64,000 nt of DNA, from positions 186,001-250,000 of the forward strand of contig JAUMUC010000001.1 of the NCBI GenBank assembly GCA_030530865.1, in the 5' to 3' direction. Under the pieces are notes generated by a model. That model was not told where the DNA came from and searched no databases. It saw nothing but the letters and a program-made list of their open reading frames with translations. Shown here piece by piece: positions 41,158 through 50,616 of the stretch (its first letter is position 1; the number at the start of each line of letters is the position of its first letter). The position numbers and the translations under genes were made by a program. The stretch is from Lactobacillus sp. (GTDB lineage Bacteria; Bacillota; Bacilli; Lactobacillales; Lactobacillaceae).

Positions 41158-41583
41158 ATGGCTTTACAAAACAAGTTATCACGCTTCTTTGGTCTTGATG
41201 ACGAAACAGAAGAATACGAAGAACCTGAAGTAAACGTTGAAGATCAAGCAAGCAACAACAGCAAGATGATCAACATTGATAAGGCAAGAAATTCAAGTTT
41301 GGCAAATCAAACTAGTGAAATCACTTTATACGAACCTCGTGTCTTCTCAGATGCTAAAGAAGTTGGCGACAAGTTACTTGATAACCAAGCAGTTATTGTT
41401 AACTTCAGCAGAATGGATGACGAATCGGCTCGTAGAATTGTTGATTTCTTGACAGGTACTGTTTATGCCTTAGATGGTGAAATTCAACGTGTTGGCGATA
41501 AGATTTTCTTAGTAACCCCACCTAAGTTTCAAACTACAGGTACCATTAGCGACCTTGTAGATAAATCTGATTCAATTAACTAA
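41158..41583 (+). CDS. sepF: Cell division protein SepF
   Basis: SepF forms rings that bundle FtsZ filaments and acts as an alternative membrane anchor. The 141-residue protein begins with a short amphipathic segment, MALQNKLSRFFGLDD. An acidic linker then leads to the core domain (about residues 55-135), with VIVNFSRMDDESARRIVDFL and the GDKIFLVTP end. AGGAGGT precedes the ATG. The order ftsZ-sepF-yggT-ylmH-divIVA is the Firmicute standard. Confidence 0.96.
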   Translation: MALQNKLSRFFGLDDETEEYEEPEVNVEDQASNNSKMINIDKARNSSLANQTSEITLYEPRVFSDAKEVGDKLLDNQAVIVNFSRMDDESARRIVDFLTGTVYALDGEIQRVGDKIFLVTPPKFQTTGTISDLVDKSDSIN

Positions 41584-41584
41584 A

Positions 41585-41863
41585 ATGATTTTTAAGATTA
41601 TTTTTGGAATAGATTGGATTTTGTGGATTTATAGCATTATTATCGTAATCGATGCTATTTTGAGTTGGGTTCCAATACTTGCACAATCTTTCGTTGGAAG
41701 ATTGATTCATGCAATTGTTGAACCATATCTCTCCCTGTTTCGTGTGGGGCCCATTGCGAAATTTACAATGTCAACGGGAGTAGATTTCTCATCCATGATC
41801 GGATTATTCGTAATCTATATTGCACAAAAATTAATTACAGATATTCTATTAAGATTAAGCTAA
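41585..41863 (+). CDS. YggT/YlmG family membrane protein
   Basis: A 92-residue protein with two hydrophobic regions (about residues 8-30 and 65-88) and the family segment AILSWVPILAQSFVGRLIHAIVEPYLSLFR. YlmG/YggT proteins are linked by context to division and envelope processes; the biochemical role is unsettled. The start is one base after the sepF stop, and its stop shares a base with ylmH. Confidence 0.92.
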   Translation: MIFKIIFGIDWILWIYSIIIVIDAILSWVPILAQSFVGRLIHAIVEPYLSLFRVGPIAKFTMSTGVDFSSMIGLFVIYIAQKLITDILLRLS

Positions 41864-42666
41864 TGGAAAAAATACAAGCGAATAAGTATTATAAGCATTT
41901 TGATGATAGTGAAAGACCGACAATTGAGTATTTTGTCGGTCTTTTTAATCAGATGCAATTTAAACATCAACGTATATTAACAGATTTTCTCGATCCACGA
42001 GAATTCCAAATTCTGAAAACTATTGTGGGCAATCAAGCTGGTTTATTTTCTTTTGGTGGTATTAATAATGCAGAAAAAGTACGGGCGATTTTAGATCCTG
42101 ATTGGATGCCAGCAATTAAGTCTGATTTTGAAATTAGTCTCTTTGAAATTCATTATCCAAGTAAGTTTTATCAGCTTAGACATAGTGATGTTTTAGGCGC
42201 AATTGCTAACTTAGGAATAGATCTCTCAATTTTTGGAGATATTTTGAATTTTGAAGATCGTTGGCAATTTTTTGTAAAAAAGGATTTTGCCAGCTATATT
42301 CAGGATAATTTACCCCAAATTGGTCGGGCAACAATCTCACTAGAAGAGTTGTCACTTGAAAAAGTTATTATTCCAGAAGATAATTCGCTTGAACAAACTG
42401 AGATTGTTACTAGTTTACGGCTGGATACATTAGTCTCTGCTTTGACTCATAAAAGTCGAAATCAAGCTCAAGAGCTAATTAGTCAAGGAGAAGCTAAATT
42501 AAATTGGCATTCTGTCACTGATTTTAATATAATATTAAATATTGAGGATCTCTTAAGTGTTCGCCATTTTGGTCGAGCAAAAATTACACAAATTATGGGG
42601 ACTCGCAAGGGAAAATACAAGGTGGTGTTTCAGCTTTGGAAAAGTCAGAAGATAAGAAAAAATTAA
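41863..42666 (+). CDS. S4-domain RNA-binding protein YlmH
   Basis: The 267-residue protein has a YlmH N-terminal domain (SFGGINNAEKVRAIL and ESELS-type region) and a C-terminal S4-like RNA-binding domain (about residues 185-245: LRLDTLVSALTHKSRNQAQELISQGEAKLNW). The B. subtilis homologue has been implicated in rescuing stalled ribosomes, acting on peptidyl-tRNA-bearing 50S subunits. It sits in the division cluster with yggT and divIVA. A terminator-like hairpin lies in its first 30 codons. Confidence 0.92.
   Translation: MEKIQANKYYKHFDDSERPTIEYFVGLFNQMQFKHQRILTDFLDPREFQILKTIVGNQAGLFSFGGINNAEKVRAILDPDWMPAIKSDFEISLFEIHYPSKFYQLRHSDVLGAIANLGIDLSIFGDILNFEDRWQFFVKKDFASYIQDNLPQIGRATISLEELSLEKVIIPEDNSLEQTEIVTSLRLDTLVSALTHKSRNQAQELISQGEAKLNWHSVTDFNIILNIEDLLSVRHFGRAKITQIMGTRKGKYKVVFQLWKSQKIRKN
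41912..41946 (+). other. Terminator-like hairpin inside ylmH
   Basis: A perfect 12-bp stem (AAAGACCGACAA at 41912-41923 with 41933-41944), a 9-nt loop and a five-T tract (41942-41946) lie at codons 17-28 of ylmH. By sequence it is as good as the terminators that follow genes here. It could reduce transcription into ylmH and divIVA unless translating ribosomes keep it open. Confidence 0.65.
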
Positions 42667-43124
42667 CTCCAATGGACATTCACGATAAAGAATTTAAGCA
42701 TCGTGGAGCCAAGGGTTACGATGCATATGACGTTGATTTATTCTTAGATAGAATCATCGATGATTATGCAGATACTTTGGATGAAAATGTGGATTTGAGA
42801 AACCGAATTGTTGAATTAGAAAGTCAACAAGAACAGGTAGAAAAGGAACGTCAAGCTATTATTGATCGTGCCAATGAACAAGCTCAAAGCATCGTAAATA
42901 ATGCTTCTAGTGAAGAAAATAGCGAATTAGAAAATAGATTTAATGTTTTGAAGAGCGAATACCTTAAATTAAAGGCTGACCTTCAAGCTATTTCTAACCG
43001 ACCTGATCCAGATGTCTTACTTGACAAGACGGTCAGAGATGCCTTAAACTCAATTAATACAGAAAATAAACCAGATAAAAATTTAGAAATTGTATTTCCA
43101 GATAATTATCGAGATCATGATTAA
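42636..43124 (+). CDS. divIVA: Cell division initiation protein DivIVA
   Basis: DivIVA binds curved membrane at poles and septa and positions division or wall proteins. TTG 42636 follows AAGGTGGTG and gives 162 residues; a downstream ATG at 42672 lacks an SD. The N-terminal domain has PMDIHDKEFKHRGAKGYDAYDVDLFLDRI, the membrane-binding and dimer region, followed by a long coiled coil (about residues 45-130). It overlaps ylmH by 31 bp. Confidence 0.95.
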   Translation: MEKSEDKKKLTPMDIHDKEFKHRGAKGYDAYDVDLFLDRIIDDYADTLDENVDLRNRIVELESQQEQVEKERQAIIDRANEQAQSIVNNASSEENSELENRFNVLKSEYLKLKADLQAISNRPDPDVLLDKTVRDALNSINTENKPDKNLEIVFPDNYRDHD

Positions 43125-43129
43125 ATCTG

Positions 43130-43319
43130 GCAGTAAAACCCAATACGAATCAGCGAGTTAATGATGGTGAGAGATTAACATAATTGTGGCGGGTTGATCA
43201 GCTGTCGATATTGATTTAACGCTAACTACACGATACGTAGTATTTGAGTGGGATAATTTATTTATCCAACTTAGGTGGTACCACGATGACTTCGTCCTAA
43301 GATAGGACGGAGTTTTTTT
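43130..43319 (+). ncRNA. T-box riboswitch controlling ileS
   Basis: Has the T-box core AGGTGGTACCACG at 43273-43285, followed by a terminator (10-bp stem 43289-43298/43304-43313 with one G-U pair, then T-run to 43319). Stem I closes through AGCG..TTAA and TTAACGCT; just 5' of the latter the strand reads CGATATTGAT, in which ATT (43210-43212) would be an isoleucine specifier. A promoter between divIVA and the leader is not obvious, so the RNA may derive from the division cluster. Confidence 0.92.
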
Positions 43320-43335
43320 ATTAGAGAGGAAAAAC

Positions 43336-46113
43336 ATGAGAGTTAAAGATACACTTAATCTTGGTAAAACAGCTTTCAAAATGAGAGGTAATTTACCAGT
43401 TCGAGAAGCCGAATGGCAAAAAGAATGGGATGAAAATCATCTTTACGAAGAAAGACTAAAAATCAATGAAGGTCATCCACGTTTTGACTTACACGATGGT
43501 CCTCCATTCGCTAATGGTAATATCCATATGGGTCACTCTTTAAACAAGATTTCTAAGGATATTATTGTTCGCTTTAAGAACATGAGTGGTTTTTATGCTC
43601 CTTACATTCCTGGTTGGGATACTCACGGCTTGCCAGTTGAACAACAATTGGCTAAAAAGGGCGTTGATCGTAAAAAGATGGATCGTGCGGAATATCGTGA
43701 ACTTTGCCGTCAATTTGCTGTAGAACAAATTGAAAAGCAAAAGGCAGACTTCCGTCGTCTTGGTGTTAGTGCAGATTGGGCTCACCCATACATTACTTTA
43801 CAACCAGAATTTGAAGCTGAAGAAGTTCGTTTATTCGGTGAAATGTATGACAAGGGCTTAATTTACAAGGGTCTTAAGCCAGTTTACTGGTCACCATCTA
43901 GTGAATCAACTTTGGCAGAAGCAGAAGTTGAATATCACGATGTGAAGGCTCCTGCAATTTACGTTGCGTTCAAGATTGCTAAGGCAAATCCAGAAGTTCC
44001 TGAAGATGCAGAATTAGTAATTTGGACTACTACCCCTTGGACTATTCCAGCTAACGTCGGTATTACTTTAAATCCTAAGTTTAAGTACGATGTAGTTAAG
44101 GTTGGCGACCGTAAGTTTGTTATCGGTAATAGTCGACTTGAAGCTGTGGCTAGTGATCTTGGTTGGGAAAATTACGAAGTACTTACTGAATTGCCAGGTA
44201 CTGCCTTTGACAGAATGGAAGTACAACACCCACTTTACGATCGTACCAGCTTAGTAATGAACGACGCTTATGTAACTGATTCAGATGGTACTGGTTTAGT
44301 TCACAACGCTACTGGTTTTGGTGAAGATGACTACAACGTTGGTCGTAAATACGGTATTCCTGTCTTTAGTCCATTAGACAATCAAGGTCGTTTTACTAAA
44401 GAAGTTAAGGATCCTGAACTTGAAGGACTTTTCTACGACGATGCTAACAAGATTGTTACTAAGCGTTTGGAAGAAAATGGCTCACTCCTTAAGTTGAGTT
44501 TCTTCACTCACTCATACCCACACGATTGGCGTACTAAAAAGCCTGTTATCTACCGTGCAACTACCCAATGGTTTGCTTCAATTGATAAAATTCGTGATAA
44601 CATTTTGTCAGAAATTGATAAAGTTGATTTCAAGCCAAGCTGGGGTAAAATTCGTTTGCATAACATGATCAAGGATCGTGGTGACTGGGTAATTTCTCGT
44701 CAACGTGCTTGGGGTGTGCCATTGCCAATTTTCTACGCAGAAGATGATACTCCAATTGTTAATAAAGAAATTATCGACCACGTGGCTGATATCTTTGCAA
44801 AAGAAGGATCAAATGCTTGGTACACTAAGAGTGCAACTGAATTATTGCCAGAAGGCTTTACTTCAGAACACTCACCAAATGGAAAGTTTAGAAAAGAAAC
44901 TGACATTTTGGACGTATGGTTTGACTCAGGTTCAAGTCACCGTGCAGTAATGTCAGCTAGAAATGAAACTAGTTTCCCAGCTGACTTATATCTTGAAGGT
45001 AGTGACCAATATCGTGGATGGTTTAACTCTAGTTTGATTACTAGTGTTGCCACTACTGGTAAGTCACCATACCGTGCCGTTTTATCACAAGGATTTGTTT
45101 TAGATGAAAATGGCCACAAGATGAGTAAGTCTCTTGGTAATGTTATTTCACCAAACGACGTTATTAAGAAAATGGGTGCTGAAATTATCAGATTATGGGT
45201 TGCTTCAGCTGATACCACAAGTGATGTGGCAGTAAGTCAAGACATTTTGAAGCAAGCCTCAGATAGCTACCGGAAGATCAGAAACACATTCCGTTACATG
45301 TTAGCTAATACTAGTGACTTTGATCCTAAGAAGGATAAGGTTGCTTACAATGATTTAAGCTCAGTTGATAAGTATATTGAAGTTAAATTGAATGATTTAG
45401 TTAAGTTATGTTTAGATGCATACAATGCTTATGACTTCACAACTGTTTACAAAGAAATTTTCAAGTTCTTGTCAGTTGACTTGTCATCATTCTACTTAGA
45501 CTTTGCCAAAGATATTCTTTACATTGATGCCAAAGATAGTCATGCACGTCGTTCAATGCAAACTGTTATTTACGACGCAACTGTTAAATTAGCTAAGGTT
45601 TTGACTCCAATTATGCCTCACACTATGGAAGAAATTTGGGGCTTCTTGAAGGAACCTGAAAAGTATGTCCAACTTGCAGAAATGCCAGAAGTAGAAACTT
45701 TTCCTGACCACGATGAATTATTAGCTGATTGGCAAGCATTTATGAAGTTACGTGACGACGTTCTTAAGTCTTTAGAAAATGCTCGTAACGAAAAATTGAT
45801 TGGTAAATCATTCGAAGCTAAGGTGACGATTGCACCAAATGCAGAACTCAAAGCAGTTCTTGATCGCTTAGATATTAACTTGGCACAAATTTTAATTGTT
45901 TCTGACCTTGCTTTGACTGATGAAGTTGCTGGTGAAAAATTACAAGTTTCAACTGTACTTGTTGAAAAAGCAGCTGGTGAAGTATGTGAACGTTGTCGGA
46001 TGATTAAAGAAGATGTTGGTTCTAATACTAAATTACCAACTCTTTGTGCTAGATGTGCTAAACTAGTTTCAGAAAACTTCCCAGAAGTTTTAGACGAAGG
46101 ATTTGAAGAATAA
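43336..46113 (+). CDS. ileS: Isoleucyl-tRNA synthetase
   Basis: Class I synthetase with a CP1 editing domain that charges tRNA-Ile. The 925-residue protein starts at ATG 43336 after AGAGAGGAAAAAC. The HIGH motif reads HMGH (NGNIHMGHSLNK) and KMSKS is intact. The C-terminal zinc domain has two Cys pairs (CERC and CARC, 19 residues apart). It is controlled by the T-box leader upstream. The divIVA-ileS order is common in Firmicutes. Its stop is shared with the cold-shock-domain gene start. Confidence 0.98.
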   Translation: MRVKDTLNLGKTAFKMRGNLPVREAEWQKEWDENHLYEERLKINEGHPRFDLHDGPPFANGNIHMGHSLNKISKDIIVRFKNMSGFYAPYIPGWDTHGLPVEQQLAKKGVDRKKMDRAEYRELCRQFAVEQIEKQKADFRRLGVSADWAHPYITLQPEFEAEEVRLFGEMYDKGLIYKGLKPVYWSPSSESTLAEAEVEYHDVKAPAIYVAFKIAKANPEVPEDAELVIWTTTPWTIPANVGITLNPKFKYDVVKVGDRKFVIGNSRLEAVASDLGWENYEVLTELPGTAFDRMEVQHPLYDRTSLVMNDAYVTDSDGTGLVHNATGFGEDDYNVGRKYGIPVFSPLDNQGRFTKEVKDPELEGLFYDDANKIVTKRLEENGSLLKLSFFTHSYPHDWRTKKPVIYRATTQWFASIDKIRDNILSEIDKVDFKPSWGKIRLHNMIKDRGDWVISRQRAWGVPLPIFYAEDDTPIVNKEIIDHVADIFAKEGSNAWYTKSATELLPEGFTSEHSPNGKFRKETDILDVWFDSGSSHRAVMSARNETSFPADLYLEGSDQYRGWFNSSLITSVATTGKSPYRAVLSQGFVLDENGHKMSKSLGNVISPNDVIKKMGAEIIRLWVASADTTSDVAVSQDILKQASDSYRKIRNTFRYMLANTSDFDPKKDKVAYNDLSSVDKYIEVKLNDLVKLCLDAYNAYDFTTVYKEIFKFLSVDLSSFYLDFAKDILYIDAKDSHARRSMQTVIYDATVKLAKVLTPIMPHTMEEIWGFLKEPEKYVQLAEMPEVETFPDHDELLADWQAFMKLRDDVLKSLENARNEKLIGKSFEAKVTIAPNAELKAVLDRLDINLAQILIVSDLALTDEVAGEKLQVSTVLVEKAAGEVCERCRMIKEDVGSNTKLPTLCARCAKLVSENFPEVLDEGFEE

Positions 46114-46343
46114 TGCGTCACGGAACAGTTAATCAATTCGATAAAGGCAGTGCCTTTGGCTTTATCAAAGATGATCTCACCGAAAAATTGTACTTTGTTT
46201 TTTATAAAAGTATCAAAGAAGATGGGTATAGAGAATTGCGAGTAGGGCAAAGAGTTTCATACCAACTTGCCCAAGGAAAAAATGGCTTGCAATGTGTGAA
46301 TGTGTATTTAGACAACGCGAATAACGGGGAAATTACACTATGA
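46113..46343 (+). CDS. Divergent cold-shock-domain protein
   Basis: A 76-residue protein beginning MRHGTVNQFDKGSAFGFIKDD, clearly a cold-shock/OB-type fold. The RNP1 element is degenerate (SAFGFI against the usual KGFGFI) and RNP2 reads YFVFY, where the common form is VFVH. It is longer than CspA-type proteins by about ten residues. It starts on TAATG inside the ileS stop and overlaps the Nudix gene, so it is part of an ileS-mnmA operon. It probably binds nucleic acid; the target is unknown. Confidence 0.78.
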   Translation: MRHGTVNQFDKGSAFGFIKDDLTEKLYFVFYKSIKEDGYRELRVGQRVSYQLAQGKNGLQCVNVYLDNANNGEITL

Positions 46344-46891
46344 ACTTAAGAGAAGAAGAACTTTCATCAGAAAAAGTTTTTGAAGGTAAAATTATCGATG
46401 TTGAAGTGAGAGAAATTACACTTCCAAATGATCAAACTGCAACTAGAGAAGTAGTTTTACATCGACCTTTTTCTGCTGTAATTGCAATTAATGACAAACA
46501 ACAGATGTTATTAGTTGAACAATGGAGAGAACCTATCAAGCAAATTTCATTTGAAATTCCAGCTGGAATGATTGATGAAACTGATGCAAGTCCTTTAGAT
46601 GCAATGAAGCGTGAATTGAACGAAGAAGGTGGCTATCGAGCTGATTTCTGGGAAGAATTAGCTCAATACTACATTTCACCTGGATTTACTAACGAATATT
46701 GTCATCTTTTCTATTGTGATACTTTAACTAAACTTGAAGAGAAAAAATCATTAGATGAAGATGAATTTTTAGAAACTCATTGGTTTAACCTTGAAGAATT
46801 GAAGCAAATGATTGCTGAAGGTAAAATTAATGATGGTAAGACTTTATATGCGATTACCTTATGGGAAAACATGTTACATTCAGGAAAATAG
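46340..46891 (+). CDS. Nudix hydrolase, ADP-ribose pyrophosphatase type
   Basis: Hydrolyses ADP-ribose and similar nucleoside diphosphate sugars. The 183-residue protein has the family core EIPAGMID followed by a Nudix helix, RELNEEGG. The catalytic REx2EE part is intact, but one extra residue lies between the Gly and the Arg-Glu, and the expected Glu is Asp. This variant still fits the ADPRase subgroup. It starts within the last 4 bp of the cold-shock-domain gene. Confidence 0.9.
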   Translation: MNLREEELSSEKVFEGKIIDVEVREITLPNDQTATREVVLHRPFSAVIAINDKQQMLLVEQWREPIKQISFEIPAGMIDETDASPLDAMKRELNEEGGYRADFWEELAQYYISPGFTNEYCHLFYCDTLTKLEEKKSLDEDEFLETHWFNLEELKQMIAEGKINDGKTLYAITLWENMLHSGK

Positions 46892-46899
46892 GCTAATTC

Positions 46900-47208
46900 A
46901 TGGCAGAAAAAAGAGCTGATTATCGCAAAAAACATCAAAGAGGTAATTTGTTAGGAAAAGTGAAAGATGCTTTTTCTAATGAAGACAGTCATGGCGACGA
47001 ACCACTTGATGTTGTAGATGATTTTAGAAACGAAAAACCTAGAAGACGTCGTCAAGTTAATGAAGACGTATCTGAAGATGAAGTCCTTAGACGTCCAGTG
47101 ACAACTGAAGAAACTAAGGTAAAGCGTTATAAACGCAGATTAAATACCGCGATAATTGTAGAAATCGTGTTAATTATTCTGGTCTTATTGATATTATTTA
47201 AACTATAG
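46900..47208 (+). CDS. Small tail-anchored protein of unknown function
   Basis: The 102-residue protein is unusual: about 80 hydrophilic residues rich in Arg, Lys, Asp and Glu (KPRRRRQ, DEPLDVVDD), predicted disordered, then a single C-terminal hydrophobic helix (about residues 81-100) ending in Lys-Leu. This implies a cytoplasmic tail and a membrane anchor. I recognise no family. It lies 8 bp after the Nudix gene and 18 bp before mtnN, so it is part of that operon. Confidence 0.75.
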   Translation: MAEKRADYRKKHQRGNLLGKVKDAFSNEDSHGDEPLDVVDDFRNEKPRRRRQVNEDVSEDEVLRRPVTTEETKVKRYKRRLNTAIIVEIVLIILVLLILFKL

Positions 47209-47226
47209 AGAAAAATAGGTGTACAG

Positions 47227-47919
47227 ATGAAGATAGCAATTATTGTCCCAATGGAAATAGAAGCTAAATTTTATCGTGAAGCACTGAACTTTGATAGAAA
47301 AGAAATGTTCGGATCAACAGTATTCGAGCATTTTTCTGTTAACGGACATGATGTTTATCTTGGTCTGAGTGGAATTGGCAAAGTTAATGCAGCGATGAAT
47401 TTGGCTAGTTTGTTAGCAAAAGAAAAAATCGATTTAGTCTTAATGACTGGTTCAGCTGGAAGTTTGCAAAGAGATTTGCGACAAGGTGATTTAATTTTGG
47501 CCAATGAATTTAAATATCACGATGCTGATAATCGACAAGCTGGTAACTATGTTTATGGTCAAATTCCACAAGAGCCTGCTGCTTATGTCCTAGGTTCAGA
47601 TGCTAGAAGACAATTTTTAAGCTTTATTTCCGAAAAAAAGGTAAAATATAAAGAAGGTTTGATTGTAACAGGTGACAGCTTTATTGCTAGCTCGGAACAA
47701 AAACAAACAATTTTGACTCATTTTCCTGATGCCTTAGGAGTTGAAATGGAAGGAGCCGCTTTTGCACAAGTAGCAGAACATTTTAAAGTTCCGTTGATTG
47801 CTTTAAGAGCGATTAGTGACAATGGGGACGAGTCAGCAAATGAAGATTTCGAAGAATTTGTAGCCAAAGCTGGTAAAAACGCTGCAGAAATTTTAATTGA
47901 CTATTTAAAGGCGATGTAA
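47227..47919 (+). CDS. mtnN: 5'-methylthioadenosine/S-adenosylhomocysteine nucleosidase
   Basis: Cleaves adenine from MTA and SAH, which supports methyl recycling and makes S-ribosylhomocysteine for LuxS. The 230-residue protein has the MKIAIIVPMEIEAKFY start, LSGIGKVNAAM, TGSAGSL, and the catalytic region GVEMEGAAFAQVA plus RAISDNGD with the active-site Asp. It abuts the desulfurase gene with no gap. Confidence 0.95.
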   Translation: MKIAIIVPMEIEAKFYREALNFDRKEMFGSTVFEHFSVNGHDVYLGLSGIGKVNAAMNLASLLAKEKIDLVLMTGSAGSLQRDLRQGDLILANEFKYHDADNRQAGNYVYGQIPQEPAAYVLGSDARRQFLSFISEKKVKYKEGLIVTGDSFIASSEQKQTILTHFPDALGVEMEGAAFAQVAEHFKVPLIALRAISDNGDESANEDFEEFVAKAGKNAAEILIDYLKAM

Positions 47920-49056
47920 ATGACAGAAATTTATCTAGATAACGCAGCCACTACGCCAATGCTTGATAGCGTAATTGACGTAATGACTGATGCTATGAAA
48001 AATACATTTGGTAATGCATCAGCGACTAATCGGTTGGGACAAGATGCCAGAAAGTTGGTTGATGATGCCAGACATGAAATAGCTACTTTTATTGGTGCCA
48101 AAGATGGTGAAATTATTTTTACTTCTGGTGCGACCGAAGGAAATAACACCGTAATCAAAGGAATTAGTAACTTAAATCCAGGCAAAAAGATCATTACCAC
48201 CGCCATCGAACATCCCAGTGTTTTGCGTCCAATGGAAGAAGCAGCTGCAAATGGCCATGAAATAATTTATCTTTCAGTTGATCAAGCTGGCTGTATTAAT
48301 TTTGATGAACTTCGTGAAAAATTAACAGATGATGTTGCTTTAGTTTCAGTCATGGCTGTTAACAATGAAGTTGGCTCGGTGAATCCGTTAAAAGAAATTG
48401 GCCAAATAGTGCATGAATCCAATGCGCTATTTCATGTTGATGCAGTCCAAGGAATTGGAAATCTAAAACTTGATGTTAATGATTTACAAGTAGATTTTAT
48501 GACTACAAGTGCTCACAAGATTAATGGCCCCAAGTTTCTTGGTTTCCTATATGTGAGAGATGGTGTTAAATTGCCGGCATTAATTTTAGGCGGAGAACAA
48601 GAAAATAAGCGTCGAGCTGGTACAGAAAATGTGCCTGCAATTGCTGGCTTTGGTCAAGCTATTAAGGAACTTAAAAAAGTAGATTTTGATCAAGAACAAA
48701 AGATGTACGCTAGCTTTCAAGATATTATTTTAAATAAATTGAAAAATGATAAAATTGAATATGAAGTTAATGGCGGTAAGGGATCAAACCATGTTTTGAA
48801 TTTATGGATTAAAAGTGTGGCTACTAGTCTTTTACAAACAAGATTAGATCTTGAAGGCTTTGCCGTTTCAGCAGGTTCTGCATGTACTGCTGGTGCGGTA
48901 ACACCATCACATGTTTTAACCGCAATGTTTGGAGATTCAGCTCGAGTTAGAGAATCAATCAGAATTTCTTTTGGTAGATTAACGACCACTGAAGAAGTCA
49001 CTACTTTTGCTGAAGAATTGGCAAACTTATCAAAAAAGTTTCAAATTAAGGAGTAA
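47920..49056 (+). CDS. Cysteine desulfurase paired with MnmA
   Basis: A PLP-dependent desulfurase of 378 residues starting MTEIYLDNAATTP. The PLP lysine is in SAHKINGPKF, and the active Cys lies in the conserved SAGSACTAG loop. It is two genes upstream of mnmA, as in other Firmicutes where a dedicated desulfurase (YrvO type) feeds MnmA. It is distinct from the ThiI-linked copy at 19082, which has a different Cys loop. Confidence 0.95.
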   Translation: MTEIYLDNAATTPMLDSVIDVMTDAMKNTFGNASATNRLGQDARKLVDDARHEIATFIGAKDGEIIFTSGATEGNNTVIKGISNLNPGKKIITTAIEHPSVLRPMEEAAANGHEIIYLSVDQAGCINFDELREKLTDDVALVSVMAVNNEVGSVNPLKEIGQIVHESNALFHVDAVQGIGNLKLDVNDLQVDFMTTSAHKINGPKFLGFLYVRDGVKLPALILGGEQENKRRAGTENVPAIAGFGQAIKELKKVDFDQEQKMYASFQDIILNKLKNDKIEYEVNGGKGSNHVLNLWIKSVATSLLQTRLDLEGFAVSAGSACTAGAVTPSHVLTAMFGDSARVRESIRISFGRLTTTEEVTTFAEELANLSKKFQIKE

Positions 49057-49058
49057 TT

Positions 49059-50531
<1,473 letters not shown>

Positions 50532-50533
<2 letters not shown>

Positions 50534-50565
50534 GCCCAATGAAATATGGTTTCATGGGCCTTTTT
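50532..50565 (+). terminator. Intrinsic terminator of the ileS-mnmA operon
   Basis: AGGCCC and TGAAA (50532-50544, one bulged A) pair with TTTCATGGGCCT (50550-50561), followed by a T-run to 50565. Confidence 0.85.
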
Positions 50566-50574
50566 CATGTTTAA

Positions 50575-50583
50575 TGGTAAAAT
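50575..50583 (+). promoter_or_regulatory. Extended -10 promoter of the phosphatase-recD2 operon
   Basis: TGGTAAAAT (TG 50575-50576, hexamer 50578-50583) lies between the terminator and the phosphatase gene, 33 bp before the ATG. Confidence 0.6.
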
Positions 50584-50616
50584 GAAACTTGTAAGAAAAA
50601 ATGAAAGGACGCAAAG

